NCBI GenBank assembly: GCA_963281255.1
Contig: OY725496.1
Coordinates: 1,178,001 to 1,242,000 of the forward strand
DNA length: 64,000 bases
Direction: 5' to 3'
Origin: Aphrocallistes beatrix
Lineage: Eukaryota > Porifera > Hexactinellida > Sceptrulophora > Aphrocallistidae
The notes below the pieces were generated by a model. It was given only the letters and a program-made list of their open reading frames with translations, ran no database searches and had not been told where the DNA came from. This document shows positions 1 through 11,263 of the stretch, in pieces (positions within the stretch are counted from its first letter, which is position 1; every line of letters starts with the position of its first letter). Position numbers and translations under genes: made by a program.

Positions 1-96
1 GTTTTTTCTTTAGAATATTATTCTTTAATTTGTATATAGATGGTATCGTGTAAGCAGGATTAAGTGATTGACAAAATTTGATGAATTCCCCAAGTT

Positions 97-495
97 TTAC
101 AAAAGTAAAAGGTAGTTCTCGTCAATTTCTTTATTATCAATTTTGGTACTGCAAGAACAGATCTTATTCTGAACTTTACCTTTACGGGTAGGAGAGCCTA
201 CTAGAAGTGTCTTTCTATTTTTGGTTTCTTGGTTTTGAGTTTTCCAAGCTTTGTATTTTTCACCACAATCATGATATTTTGCAGCAGCAAAGTGGCGAAG
301 AAGGTTGGTGAGGGCATAGGGAACAGCCATCCCTTCAAACCCACATTCGACACATTTGTGTCGCTTTTCTTCTGTTCCTTCCACCGTTCGAAAAAAACGC
401 AGGTACCATTCTGGGCGAGTTTTGGGAATACGATACTTGACTGCCATTTCAGTTTTCTCCGAAGATTCGGGAGTAACATTTTCTGCAAGGTCCAT
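97..495 (-). CDS. Small BED-type zinc-finger-like protein
   Basis: The 132-residue frame opens with MDLAEN. Around residues 28-80 it has a W, an aromatic FF, then KCVECG and a spaced TNLLRHF and H pair, which is the C-x2-C ... H ... H layout of BED fingers found at the start of hAT-type transposases and some host DNA-binding proteins. The tail is basic (TRKGKVQNK) and ends without a second domain. No catalytic domain follows in the visible sequence, so this may be an exon or a remnant of a transposase whose rest lies beyond the left window edge or is lost. DNA binding is inferred from the finger pattern only. Confidence 0.45.
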   Translation of the reverse strand: MDLAENVTPESSEKTEMAVKYRIPKTRPEWYLRFFRTVEGTEEKRHKCVECGFEGMAVPYALTNLLRHFAAAKYHDCGEKYKAWKTQNQETKNRKTLLVGSPTRKGKVQNKICSCSTKIDNKEIDENYLLLL

Positions 496-499
496 TCTA

Positions 500-1239
500 G
501 TACCTAGAGCTGAATGTCAAAAGTAAATTATTTAATTTGAAGGAAAGTGGAAATAAAAGTAGATATCAAAATGACAAACTGACTAAATACATTACATAGT
601 TGAAAACAAAGGGATAAATCAGGCCACTACATGAGTCACGTTCTTTACTATCAAGTCACGGATGACTTGTAACTAGGCATTAGAATCACGTGATCATTGA
701 ATTCGCTTGTATGATTGGATGGGAGATTGCGATTTTTATAGCCGATTTCTTTGAGATTTGTGCTTCCTTCTCTCCTCACTATCATTAATTTATTCCATTT
801 TTCTAAACTACCAATATGAGCTTTCTTCTAGCACCATATTGTTGCAAAAATGATCGAGATCGGGATCGCAATCTTTTTTGAAATTTTGATCTTGATTCAG
901 AGTCGCCCTTACTTATAAATTCAATGACTTGAGTCACCAAGTCACTTGACTCATCACAATATTCGATTGATGCTGTAGAGTTACCGAGTCTGACTCGATG
1001 ACACATAACGACACGCGAGTCATCAAATCAAATTCTAGGGAGAGTAGAGGATTTTGGCTAAAATGACATGAAGTTGATATATTGAATTTCCTTTGGGAGT
1101 TTGAAATTGGAATCTGGACTCATTGATGAATGCAGAGACGTATTTACTATATGCATTTAATAAACACCCACAATCACTATTACCCATAATTTTAAAGTAT
1201 AAATAGTGACTAACTAGTATTAGTAGTATATATTATTTT
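500..1239. other. No gene recognised; GAGTCAC-rich AT-rich stretch
   Basis: No convincing coding frame. Positions 609-1030 repeat short GAGTCA/TGACTC-type words in both orientations, which suggests a worn palindromic MITE, but its ends could not be fixed. Confidence 0.3.
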
Positions 1240-1606
1240 ACAATTGATTTGAAAGTCCACAAATGATTTACAATTGATTTGAAAAGTCCACAAATGATTT
1301 ACAATTGATTTAAAAAGTCCACAAATGATTTACAATTGATTTGAAAGTCCACAAATGATTTACAATTGATTTGAAAGTCCACAAATGATTTACAATTGAT
1401 TTGAAAGTCCACAAATGATTTACAATTGATTTAAAAAGTCCACAAATGATTTACAATTGATTTGAAAGTCCACAAATGATTTACAATTGATTTGAAAGTC
1501 CACAAATGATTTACAATTGATTTAAAAAGTCTACAAATGATTTACAATTCCACAAATGATTTACAATTGATTTAAAAAGTCCATAAATGATTTCCAATTG
1601 ATTTGA
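1240..1606. repeat. Minisatellite, 30/31-bp unit, about 12.5 copies
   Basis: Units of 30 or 31 bases repeat head to tail. Each holds ACAATTGATTTGAAAGTCC followed by ACAAATGATTT. The length variants differ by one A in the GAAAG/AAAAAG tract. The eleventh unit is shortened to 19 bases. Unit starts are 1240, 1270, 1301, 1332, 1362, 1392, 1422, 1453, 1483, 1513, 1544 and 1563. The low divergence points to recent slippage or unequal exchange. Confidence 0.95.
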
Positions 1607-1675
1607 GGTAGAGCGAGAATTGATTTTGAAAAACGACGCACGTATATGCTGCAGTGCTAAGCGCGGCGGCAATAA

Positions 1676-1886
1676 TCCTTACTATTAAAACTCGATTATT
1701 GTTATATATAAATGGACAAATTTGGTGATTTTTCGAGTGATTTCGATTTTAAAACTAAGATGGACATATTTAGAGATGATATCTCCCTTATAATTAACCA
1801 ATGTCACTTCCAGGCAACCGAAGGGAGCCTCCGGCGGACACAAAGTGTCCGCCAGCCGCGCAGCGCAAGCAAGCGAAGCGCGCTTG
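1676..1886 (+). mobile_element. HelA non-autonomous Helitron, short copy
   Basis: It begins TCCTTACTATTAAAACTCG after an A and ends GCGCGCTTG before a T. The middle of the family is deleted, leaving 211 bases. The 3' part keeps the two family hairpins: arms GGCGGACAC and GTGTCCGCC around AAA, then the GC-rich terminal hairpin. It encodes nothing. Confidence 0.8.
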
Positions 1887-2404
1887 TAATAATAATATTC
1901 GAATTAAGAATTCGCTGGGGATACTGAAAAATTAAAAATAATCATTTCTTAATATTTTCTGCGGGTTGTCAGGTAGTCCGTTAGAAATTGAGGCGGTAGC
2001 ATGCCCACCGGAAGCACTCCGAGCAAAACTTCTGCAAGTAATATTTCAAGAATCAAAATCAAAATCAACTATATCTTGATTTTTATTAAATAAATCTAAA
2101 TCAAAATGATATGTATTTTTATTTAGTAAATCAAAATCAAAATCAAAACAATTTTGATTTTAGCACTTAAAATCAAAATCAAATGTGTTGAGGGTGATTT
2201 AGGATTACGAAAAATCAAAATCGAAATCAAAATCATCGATTTATAAATTTTAAATCAATGATTTATTTTAAATTCCTGTCAAATTGAGCCCAACCTAAAC
2301 CCAAACCCGACCCGATCCGACTAGAAAGCCCGAACTCAATTCCAGCTATGGCGATAAGATGGATATGTCGCACCTCTTTTGATTAACATCATTAATAGTA
2401 TAGC
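1887..2404. other. Simple-sequence tract, no gene
   Basis: About 2040-2290 is rich in TCAAAA words in both orientations (AATCAAAATC and GATTTT). No coding frame was recognised. Confidence 0.5.
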
Positions 2405-2860
2405 ATCAAGTGGTCCAAAATAAACAGAACCTAAGTAATTCTCGGCGATCTTGGCTATACCTTTACACTAATCAAATAATATTTTAGGATATGGTAGATA
2501 TCTCCCTGAGTTTAATTATAGAAATTGAGTGAAGAACAAACGAAGCAAATAACGTAAAGATTGGGTTTGATGAATATATAATTATCATAAGTGACTACAT
2601 GACTTTCGTCAGCTTGGGTGGTCTAATGAAATAGTACTAAAATAGATTCAGGTTCAACCAAGCTGTACTATACTATAATGATCAATTACACTGCTGTGCT
2701 GAAAAACAATTCGTAAGACTTCAACGACCATACGCTCTAAGCAAATCCGTGATTTTTGACTGGATCAAGAAGTTTGAATAGGATGGAACTGTTAAGAACC
2801 TCCACTCTAAATATTATGACCGCCTGAGCCACTCAGGGCAGAAGACGATTCCGTGCGCGC
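2405..2860 (+). mobile_element. Relic of a DD41D-type mariner
   Basis: The left end (GGTCCAAAATAAACAGAACC) and the internal stretch at 2695-2855 match the fuller copy at 46720-47699, including the segment that encodes KKFEQKGTVKN there. About 170 unrelated bases interrupt the match near 2500-2690, and the catalytic half is absent. It is inactive. Confidence 0.7.
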
Positions 2861-3088
2861 CAGAAACACTTCCGCATTTATCCTTTTGCCTGAAACTGCC
2901 TCAAGACTAGTTGAAGTAGGACATGCTTAATATCTGTGGCGGGACAAGACTATCCTAGATAACCAATATATTTTATTTTAGCATTTCTGATTTAATTTAG
3001 AGAGGTAATGAGAAATTCGAGTATGCACCTAGTTTTTTAGAAATGTTTCGGCTAAAGATTATCTGTTAATAAATCAATTTATATTATA

Positions 3089-4358
3089 CAAGCGCGCATT
3101 GCTTGCTTGTGCTGCGCGGCTGGCGAAGACTTTGTGTCCGCCGGAGGCGCCCTGCGGGCGCCTGGGATCACATTGATTAATTATAAGGGGGATACCATCT
3201 CTAAATACATCTGTCCTACTGTTATAATCGATATCGCACGAAAAAATCACCAAATTTGCCAATTTTTAAAATTTTGATGTGTAATGATGATATCATAACA
3301 AAGTGATAAGTCAGCATTTTTGATAATTGTTGCATCATATGTGAGGTATATTAATATACACATTCTATTAAAATTTCAGCCTCCTATCACCAAAAATGGC
3401 TGAGTTATGGTAGAAAAACTGACATTTCTAATTATAAAAAGGTGACAATGACGTCATTATTCCATGATGAGTAGACATTTTCATCTGAGCTCCGAACTTA
3501 ATAGAGCCATAGCCAAAAGACTCCCACCTGCCAAAAATCAGCTTTCTATGCCTGGCAGTTTCTTCAATCAATTCGTTACAGATGTATATAGTAAGTATAT
3601 CCTAACTATTAAAACTCAATTAATCTATCTATCTATATATGTATGTATATATATCTGTAACGAGTTGATTGAAAAAAACTGCCAGGCGCAGAAAGATGAT
3701 TTTTGGCATGTGGGAGTCTTTTGGTCATGGCTCTACTAAGTTCTGGCCTCATACGAAAATGTCGACTCATCATGGAATTATGACATCATTGTCACCTTTT
3801 TTATAATTAGAAATTTCATTTTTTGACTATAATTCAGCCATTTTTGGTGATAGAAGGCTGAAAATTTAATAGAATGTGTATATTAATATGTCTCAAATAT
3901 GATAAAACTTACATCAAAAATGATGACTCATGAATGTGTTATGATGTCATTACGCATCAAAAACTTAAAAATTGACAAATTTGGTGATTTTTCGTGCGAT
4001 ATCGATTATAGCAGTAGGACAGACGTTTTTAGATATGGTATCTCCCATATCATAGGCGTAGCGTCAGTAGGGCAAGGTGGGGCACTTCCCCCACCACTTT
4101 TTATTAGGAATGGGACGTATATTCAACATCCTCGGTTCCGGATGTGAAGACGGAGCTGAAATCAGGCGGAGCTCCATGGATGCCATTGCGGATGCGGAGC
4201 TTCTCCCATTCCTACTTCTTATTCAACCAATTAATGAGATCTTAGTTAAACTTGCGCGTGAGGGGGAATTTCCCCTAGTATGTACCCCACCACTAACTTG
4301 GCCGGATTTTAACGCTCACACACACATATGCACTTTAATCGAGTTTTAATAGTAAGGA
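3089..4358 (-). mobile_element. Nested HelA Helitrons (minus copy invaded by a plus copy)
   Basis: A minus-strand HelA starts with its 3' end (CAAGCGCGC) at 3089. Its TA-rich spacer near 3590 is broken by a plus-strand HelA whose TCC end is at 3600. The plus copy loses its 3' end near 4051, where a GC-richer segment beginning CATAGGCGTAGC (probably a hAT-type insertion, to about 4310) begins. The sequence ATCGAGTTTTAATAGTAAGGA ending at 4358 is the 5' end of a minus copy, most simply the same outer one. One perfect TGACGTCA lies at 3449-3456. Confidence 0.6.
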
Positions 4359-4637
4359 TTCAGGTATTATGTGATTCTAAGAAATTCGGGGGATTTCTTG
4401 CACTCTACTCATCCTGTCACGGATATTAGGTATAGCCATTACAACACTAAACTTATGCTATATAAGCGTACATGCTAACAGTCCCGTTTTGGTGCCACAT
4501 TTCACTTATTTCACTTATTTCACTCTTCTGATATGCTAATTCTCTCAAAATATCGAATCCATTGTGGCAATGGTTGCCCACTTTTTAACGGGCTTGTAGA
4601 GCCTATACAAGTTTGCTGTTATTTAATTGTGCTAGAG

Positions 4638-4801
4638 CAGTGGTTCCCAACCTGGTGTCCATGGACCCCTTAGTGATCCACCGAAGATATCAGAGGGGTC
4701 CACAAGATTGAAGTTTTGTATTATGGTTAATAGGAGGGTAGCACATAATATAGAAAAATTGCAATAAATGGTCCATAACCAAAAAAGGTTGAAAACCGCT
4801 G
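4638..4801. mobile_element. hAT MITE with 8-bp target duplication
   Basis: The 164-base element has ends CAGTGGTTCCCAACCTGG and AACCGCTG, the style known for Charlie-like hAT elements. It is flanked by TGCTAGAG at 4630-4637 and 4802-4809. Confidence 0.92.
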
Positions 4802-4989
4802 TGCTAGAGTATAGTAATCGACCAGTAGCGACGGCAACTCAAAATTGGAGTGTCAAAGAGTTCGGATATCGAATACAAATAATATGTTTTATTGTACAAC
4901 TAATCTTATTATTAAACAAAGTATGGGTTTATTCTAAATAATAAGGGTTTATACTTGGCGTTGATAAAAATATAGTAGTTTAATGCAAT

Positions 4990-5334
4990 CCTTAGTTGTA
5001 ATCTTAATTTCAGATGTACTTAAGTAGTTCTTTAAGAGAGGTTTTAGTTTCTCGTAATTATACCGATATTAGTCTGCTCTCTCTACACCTCTTCACGCAT
5101 TTGAGAATGATTGGAACGAATGTTATGCCACATAGGACAATGATATATTTACACCGTTCTGTAATTGTAGAGAGCAGCTGTCATGAAACATGCTCGAATT
5201 ATTTCAGCGATATAATATGGGACACGCGATAGAATTTAAATGATGACAATTGCTGAATGTAGAATACTCTGTTGTCGGAGTAGAGTCGAATATCTCTAAG
5301 ATTGGACCTGAGTACGCGAGAAAGAATGGACGTA
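4990..5334. other. Unassigned, flank of the membrane-protein pseudogene
   Basis: No confident gene. The minus strand has a hydrophobic run (about 5080-5150) that could be more of the pseudogene at 5829-6256 on the other side of the MITE, but the match to the intact paralogue is too weak to claim. Confidence 0.25.
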
Positions 5335-5828
5335 CACTCGAACCTCTCTTATCCGGACCTCCGATATCCGGGCACCTCTCTCAACCGGGCAGCCCTTTCG
5401 ACATTTAGTCAATATGCATTGTCCTATTTTCAAGTCAATTATTAACCACAATTCCAGCAATCATTATCATGTAATATTATTTAATGAACTTTGATAATGA
5501 ATTTGGAAGATAATTGCGACATCTAATATAATCAGGGGTAAATACTGCTTAAAATGTATTAATCAATCGCAATGGAATAGTTTCTTTTCCTTTATAGAAT
5601 ATCTATTTTACAATCACCTCTCTAATCCGGAACTCAAATTTTGATAACCTCTAAGTTCCGGGCACTAGATATTGTTTAAACTCACCCATTATACAAATTG
5701 ACAGTTTTAACACTATAAACTGCTATTCAAGTTGATTTCTGAGTTACGAGCACCTCTCTTATCCGGGCAAATTCTGTTATCCGGGCACCCTCCGGTCCGG
5801 CACTGCCCGGATAAGAGAGGTTCGAGTG
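5335..5828. mobile_element. pogo-like MITE, TA target
   Basis: Inverted ends CACTCGAACCTCTCTTATCC at both sides with TA on each flank (5333-5334 and 5829-5830). The interior repeats the words TCCGGGCACCTCTCT and TTATCCGGGCA several times, so the arms are built from the same short motif. It is 494 bases with no open frame. Confidence 0.88.
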
Positions 5829-6256
5829 TATCTCTCAACAACAAAATATAGTTGGTTATGCCAATGATAGGAATAAACAAGACCAAGAAAATCCAAGTGA
5901 ATGATGCAGAACCGAATACTATGAAAATGCATTGGAGAAGACACCATATTATATACTTGATGAGTGCTCGTTTGAGAGGATGGTTGAGATATCTAGCAGC
6001 GAGTTAACAAGATAAAATTCCGAAGATATTTAGAAATAAGCTTGAAAGCCAAAAGGCTACACTGAGAATCAAAATATTAATCTGTTCTCCAAAAATATAA
6101 GAAGCCAAACATAGGGATAGCAAGTTAATTCACCAACCAATAGCTTGGTATGGTTTGATATCTCTAATGGTTGTATCTGAACAATGCCGAATATTATGTA
6201 ACCAAGAATGGTTGCTAATTCAGCAGAACTGGTGAGAATCATTAAGGAATATTTTA
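5829..6256 (-). pseudogene. Decayed paralogue of the 9.15 kb membrane protein
   Basis: The minus strand gives VKYSLMILTSSAE, then a hydrophobic run ending FGIVQIQPLEIS, then after several in-frame stops KRALIKYIIWCLLQCIFIVFG and PIIGITNYILLL. These align with residues of the intact protein around VEIVKYIFLL, the LSDLNP region and FIQIFMTISC to YPIILLIYTC. At least three stops break it. A pogo-like MITE forms its right-hand (C-terminal) border. Confidence 0.6.
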
Positions 6257-6275
6257 CAACAAGCGAGATTCGCTT

Positions 6276-6345
6276 GCTTGCACTGCGCGGCTTGCGGACA
6301 CTGTGTGTCCGCAGAGTTATCCAGTGGGTGCTTGGGGATATTAGA
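6276..6345 (-). mobile_element. Helitron 3' end (minus), fragment
   Basis: CAAGCGAGATTCGCTTGC followed by the GCGCGGCTTGCGGACACTG hairpin marks a Helitron 3' end read on the minus strand. The body does not continue, so only the end survives. Confidence 0.6.
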
Positions 6346-7170
6346 GAAGCAATACGTCGCTTTCTTGTTCCTTACTAAGTATGCTGAATTGCCATTTGTC
6401 TGCAGTTACATTAATGAAAACATAACTGTAGCAGAAAATTTTTGTTCGTGATAAATAGAATTTACTTCGTATTAAGGTCAATTTGAATCCACAAAGTTCA
6501 CATTACTAAAGATTATTACACTTGATTAATCAACCAATTTCAGTCCATGTCGCTAACAACAATTAAAGTGTGTCATATGTCATGATCAATCAATTCGATC
6601 ATAAAATAACTTTTAACGATCAAATTATAGACTCAAAATAGCTGAATTCAATTATTTATACATATGTATGAAATAGAATCGTGTGAATCGCATTCTAAAA
6701 GTCTGATTATTGATTGGTTCTCACGCGAACCAATGAATTTCAATCACAAATAGTCCTTTTGATTGTATTCATAAATCACTACTATTTGATCTCAATGTAT
6801 TTCCATTATAAAATAATCGAATTTGATTGGTCAGCACATTTTGTCACCTATCTCGGCGAAGTGTGAACATTTCGCTTAGATCTTCAAACTCCCTTCTAGT
6901 TTCATTATTACCTACCTGTGTGCCAAATTTCACATTTCTAGCACCTCCCAGTTCCTCAATCAATTCGTACAAGCAAAAAAACCATTGCGTTTTAATATAT
7001 AAGATTCATGTTTTCAGGTTGTATAGTTTCCGTTGTTTAGAGAGATATCGTATATCTGAGTAGAGAGGATCAACCCATTCACAGCTCAGTTCTATGTGAA
7101 AAGCGTATTAAAAACACTTAGAAGTGTCCTTAAAGGCCTCTGAAAATCAATAAATTTGTCGCAAATAAAC
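6346..7170. other. No gene recognised
   Basis: AT-rich. Part of 6820-7060 recalls the HelB 5' body (LSRRSVNISLRSSN-like translation also occurs near 36.8 kb), so it may be worn HelB sequence. Confidence 0.3.
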
Positions 7171-7380
7171 ATATTGCGCAATCATGATGACTAATCTAAA
7201 CTTTAACAATGGATATGGGTACTTTGACACCATATTTATATATCCTGGTAACATATTCCTAACCTCTATTCTTCGCGGTTAATGATTTTAGGTATGTATT
7301 AGTTCAACCATTTTCTACTGCATCCCTAGTCCAAAATCCCCAAGTTACTGTGAAGCCTTATATGTAGTAGACTATGCTCG
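7171..7380 (+). mobile_element. Detached end of the P-like fold-back family
   Basis: This matches the right end of the element at 61541-63810 over about 200 bases, including TGATGACTAATC, TGGTAACATATTCC and the terminal CTGTGAAGCCTTATATGTAG then GACTATG. No matching left end is seen nearby. Confidence 0.7.
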
Positions 7381-7860
7381 GACCCATTTTGTATCAGAAT
7401 CACTAACATGCAGGCCTAATTATATTTTTTGGAGCCAGGGGTTGCCCACCACTGTTCTATACGTATATTGCTATCTTCTACTCTAAAGTCTAACCCGAAC
7501 TTGAAACCAAAACTTAAACTCAGGAACTAATATCACATCCAACCTCTGGTACCAAATGGTTAAAACTCGTAGGATTTAACATGTAATGCATATTTCAAGG
7601 CCTAATATTATAAATCTGTTCGTACACCGATGAAAAAAACAATAGGAGTGCCTGCTAGAGCCCCCAAATTCATGCTATATACGAAACAATAATATATTGA
7701 AACGAACCACAGGATTACTCGAGTATGCATGGGTTGTTCTTTTTGCAATTTGGAATTCCTAGGTTTCAGACAATGTAGAATCTAAATTTTAAATCAAACT
7801 TGGATTTCAAGATTATAAAAAAAGCCAATTTCCACTAATTTTACCACTGTGCATACAATT
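7381..7860. other. No gene recognised
   Basis: GCCAGGGGTTGCCCACCACTG near 7435-7460 looks like one end of a hAT element; its partner was not found. The rest is AT-rich without coding signal. Confidence 0.35.
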
Positions 7861-7861
7861 A

Positions 7862-7960
7862 ATCATTGTGAGCACAGGGAGACACAAAGTGTCTCCCAGC
7901 CGCGCAGCACAAGCAAGCGCAGCGCGTTTGTATATATATTCCCACATTAATCGAGTTTGG
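7862..7960 (+). mobile_element. Helitron 3' end with a compensated hairpin
   Basis: The subterminal hairpin here is GGGAGACAC / GTGTCTCCC around AAA (7877-7897) instead of the family GGCGGACAC / GTGTCCGCC. Two positions differ and both partners have changed to keep pairing. The end reads GCGCGTTTG at 7930, followed by TATATATA and a worn minus-strand HelA 5' end (ATTAATCGAGTTT), so it appears inserted in another copy's spacer. Confidence 0.65.
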
Positions 7961-8419
7961 TAACAGTGAATAGAAATAAAAGACTAACTTGAAATCTAAA
8001 TATACATTTCCAGTCAAAACTATCTGCACATTACATTATTTCAAATTCAAATTGTTCCAAATGAGTCTATTGCTCAAGGGAAATGCATCAAACGGTAAAT
8101 TTTCAGATCTTCTGATGTACAATTCGTATTCTGCACATTGGATATAAATGATCGAAATTATTAATTCATTGATTCATTGAAACAAAGTATTGAGTAGTAT
8201 CACTACTATGTGCTACTTACTACCATCTGTAGATATCTGTAGAAAATGGCCGAGTGAAGCTACCAAAACAGATAAGCCTTGCAGTAGCTGTACACCACCT
8301 TACAGAATCCAAAGTACTTATCACTCTATTGAATCGAATGTCTGAATATCATGTTTGCGGCATAAAAATATTGCAGTTGAGGATTTGCACAAAAAGGAAA
8401 TGTTGAATTATAATTTCTA

Positions 8420-8935
8420 CAAACGCTTCGCTTGCTTGCTTGCGCTGCGCGGCTGGCGGACACAAAGTGTCCGCCGGAGGCTCCCTTCGGTCGCCTGGGG
8501 TCACATTGATTAATTATAAGGTAGATAGCATCTCTAAATACGACTATCCTACTGTTAAAATCGATATCACTCGAAAAATCACCAAATTTGTCAAATTTTG
8601 AAATTTTGATGCGTAATGATGACGTCATAACAGAGTGATGAGTCATCATTTCGTGGTGTTAATTGCATCATATGTGAGGTATATTAATACACACATTCTA
8701 TTAAAATTTCAGCCTTCTATCACCTAAAATGACTGAGTTAGAGTCGAAAAACTGAAATTTCTAATTATAAAAAAGTCATAATTCCATGATGAGTAGACAT
8801 TTTCGTCTGAGCTCAGAACTTAGTGGAGCCATATCCAAAAGACTCCCACATGCCAAAAATCAGCTTTCTGTGCCTGGCAGTTTTTTCAATCAATTCGTTA
8901 CATACACATTAATCGAGTTTTAATACTAGTAAGGA
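8420..8935 (-). mobile_element. HelA Helitron, near full length, minus
   Basis: The 3' end (CAAACGCTTCGCTTGC, mutated from CAAGCGCGCTTCGC) follows an A at 8419. The 5' end (ATCGAGTTTTAATACTAGTAAGGA) is followed by T at 8936, which is the A^T insertion expected of Helitrons. A TGACGTCA lies at 8620-8627. It stops about 220 bases before the membrane-protein frame. Confidence 0.82.
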
Positions 8936-9153
8936 TACACTAAACACTTACTTCTAAACACTTACAATTTTCTAGCAAAATAATCCCATTATGAATTTGA
9001 GACAGAATCAAATTTTCTGCATTTTAAGCAGTATTTAATCTCGATGAAGTAATAGACTATCTTTTCATTAAAAATAGGATAATTTGGTTTAAAATTAAGT
9101 TTCAAATTATTACATAAGAATAAGCAAGTGTTGGGTCAGCAGTATTGGTTTAC

Positions 9154-10362
9154 ATGCTCACTGAAATCAAGATTCAAGCAGTAGGTCTCGAAGAAAATTA
9201 CGTATATATATTAGAGGAACCATCCAGAATAATTCATTTCATAAAGTCTCCTTTGATAAAGATGAACAAATTTCAGGTTCTGGATTGTTCTCTGTTTTCC
9301 TACTTATTCTTGTTTGCTGGGTTGACAATGCTTTGGAATGTCCACTTTACAAAGAGGATTATGTACTTCGTTACTTTGTACAGGAAATCCGTAGAGATAG
9401 CAAAGAATGACATATTCAATAACTACACAGAGCTAGCCCTTCACTACAAAGTTGAAATTGTTAAGTATATATTCCTCTTAACAATAAATATCACCGAAAT
9501 CAGTTCAGTCCTAATATTTCTGCTCGGAGTAGGACTTAGTGACTTAAACCCAACCAATGCTACAATTAGCAATTGTTCTAGTAAGATATACAACACTGAT
9601 TTGAATGTTTTTATTGCCGCTCCAATGGAAGCAGTGTTCATCAGTGTAGGACATGTCGGGTTGTTATACTCATTAGCACTTGTGATATGTCTAATGAAAT
9701 ATCTTGATGCCACTTATCGTAACATCAATGAACAACCTGTCAAGTTTATTCAAATTTTTATGACTATTTCGTGTGTAGTTGGAGTTCTACTTTTTATAGC
9801 AGGATCCATTCACCAATCATTTATTCTTGAAAAACTAATATATCCTATCATATTGTTGATATATACCTGCATTTGGATGAAAATAGCTCGCACTCTCCAC
9901 AAAACATTGAAGTGGCAGTCTGTAGAGCTTCAAGTTAGAGGTACGAGCAGTCATATAGTGAGAAGAGCAATCAAAAGCAGCAACCATTTTGGTACTATAG
10001 TGTGCTTGCTTGGAGTCGGGGCACTTTGCTTAACTTTGGCTGAATTTGTCGATGATTACTTCTTCATATTCACTATATTCGCTTACTGTCCAAATCTCGT
10101 CACGCAATTCTATGGAACTCCTGACTACGAACCTTTGTTAACGACAAAGTCACAAATCGATGCTTTAGCACGTTCCAGTGAGATTACCGCAGAAATATAT
10201 ATATTCCTGTCTCTGATTGTTTACCTAGCTATTACATCTCAATACCTATTTGTAACATTCGTATTTTTCGGAGGAATGATCGCAAAGAAGTTGAAATACC
10301 GTTTTGGAAGAATTCAAACGAGGTTTACTCCCAGCCTTACTGACCCACTTCTCATCTCCTAA
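9154..10362 (+). CDS. Multi-pass membrane protein, unrecognised family
   Basis: An open frame of about 402 residues from the first in-frame ATG (MLTEIKIQAV); a second ATG at 9262 (MNKFQVLDC) just before the first membrane segment could also be used. About eight hydrophobic segments are visible: LFSYLFLFAGL, a stretch around FLLTINITEISSVLIFLLG, AVFISVGHVGLLYSLALVI, IFMTISCVVGVLLFIAG, LIYPIILLIYTCIWM, IVCLLGVGALCLTLAEF, DYFFIFTIFAYCP and IYIFLSLIVYLAI to VTFVFFGG. A loop near residue 145 has possible N-glycosylation sites (NAT, NCS). The C-terminus is basic and ends SLTDPLLIS, which is identical in the pseudogene at 15743, so that tail was under constraint in the family. I do not recognise a transporter or receptor signature. 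A possible AATAAA signal lies at 10635. The frame looks intact. Confidence 0.75.
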   Translation: MLTEIKIQAVGLEENYVYILEEPSRIIHFIKSPLIKMNKFQVLDCSLFSYLFLFAGLTMLWNVHFTKRIMYFVTLYRKSVEIAKNDIFNNYTELALHYKVEIVKYIFLLTINITEISSVLIFLLGVGLSDLNPTNATISNCSSKIYNTDLNVFIAAPMEAVFISVGHVGLLYSLALVICLMKYLDATYRNINEQPVKFIQIFMTISCVVGVLLFIAGSIHQSFILEKLIYPIILLIYTCIWMKIARTLHKTLKWQSVELQVRGTSSHIVRRAIKSSNHFGTIVCLLGVGALCLTLAEFVDDYFFIFTIFAYCPNLVTQFYGTPDYEPLLTTKSQIDALARSSEITAEIYIFLSLIVYLAITSQYLFVTFVFFGGMIAKKLKYRFGRIQTRFTPSLTDPLLIS

Positions 10363-11255
10363 GATTATGACAGAACTAACTTTGTACAATTTTTGATTAT
10401 TCCCTATTATTTTGTTTATTTTTGTTAGTACTAAGTAAATTAGTCACATCATAGCCAACTTTATTTAAGATCATATTGTAAAAGTACCAGGGATGAAGTA
10501 GTGTACTATTTGGATATTAGAATACAATCTATATTCTGTCAGTCCATCACTCTATACACATGTATGATAGCATTTATCCCTTATTGAGAACTACTAAACA
10601 TTTGTATATTTAATCACATTGCAATTAATTACAAAATAAATGATGCACAGAACTACTCTGCTGCTACTACAAAGAGGATCAACTAATTATCTACTACAGT
10701 AATTGTTTTTGATGTTGTCGAATAATAATATGGACATCCAGGAAGCAGCACCTTCCTTCAACATACGCCTAGCACAAGGTACTTCCGTGAACTTTCCGTC
10801 TCCTTTGGGATTCTGTGTGTGGCATCTATGTCTTCTTCCCATGAGATGTTTAACGCACGTATTTTCATTAAAAATACATATAATATCACCTGCATGCTAC
10901 CGGCTTATTCAGTAATCTCATTGCTTAATCTCACCACATGAGAGAAATTTCATTAGGATAAACAATACTATGGGCATTGGAGGTGATTACTTTCAAATTC
11001 GAAGGGAAATTAACTTCCAAATTTAGCCATAGTGACCGCCATGTGATACCTCATGGATGAAATTCATATTCGTAGTGTGGCATCTTATGAATGAGGTAAC
11101 GTGTTCTCGCCATCGACAATCCAAATGATCCCCCACAACTGTTTTTCCAACCATTATTTGTCCAATTCCGTTGGGGTCTTCCACCGCGGTTGATTTAGTT
11201 CCAATTATGACTAAAACAATGAGTGATATCGAGAGTTGCTATCTATTTGTTGAGG
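10363..11255. other. 3' flank of the membrane protein gene, no further gene
   Basis: AT-rich with a likely polyadenylation word near 10635. The frame at 10703-10915 has no recognisable domain and is treated as chance. Confidence 0.4.
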
Positions 11256-11263
11256 CTTTACAG

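Noticed and set aside
201-507. Two further frames over the BED-finger gene
   Set aside because: They overlap the better-supported finger frame and have no domain.
1240-1606. Possible CRISPR array
   Set aside because: Units are contiguous with no unique spacers, and the setting is eukaryotic.
4990-5330. Extension of the membrane-protein pseudogene beyond the MITE
   Set aside because: Only general hydrophobicity matches; no residue pattern from the intact gene could be followed.
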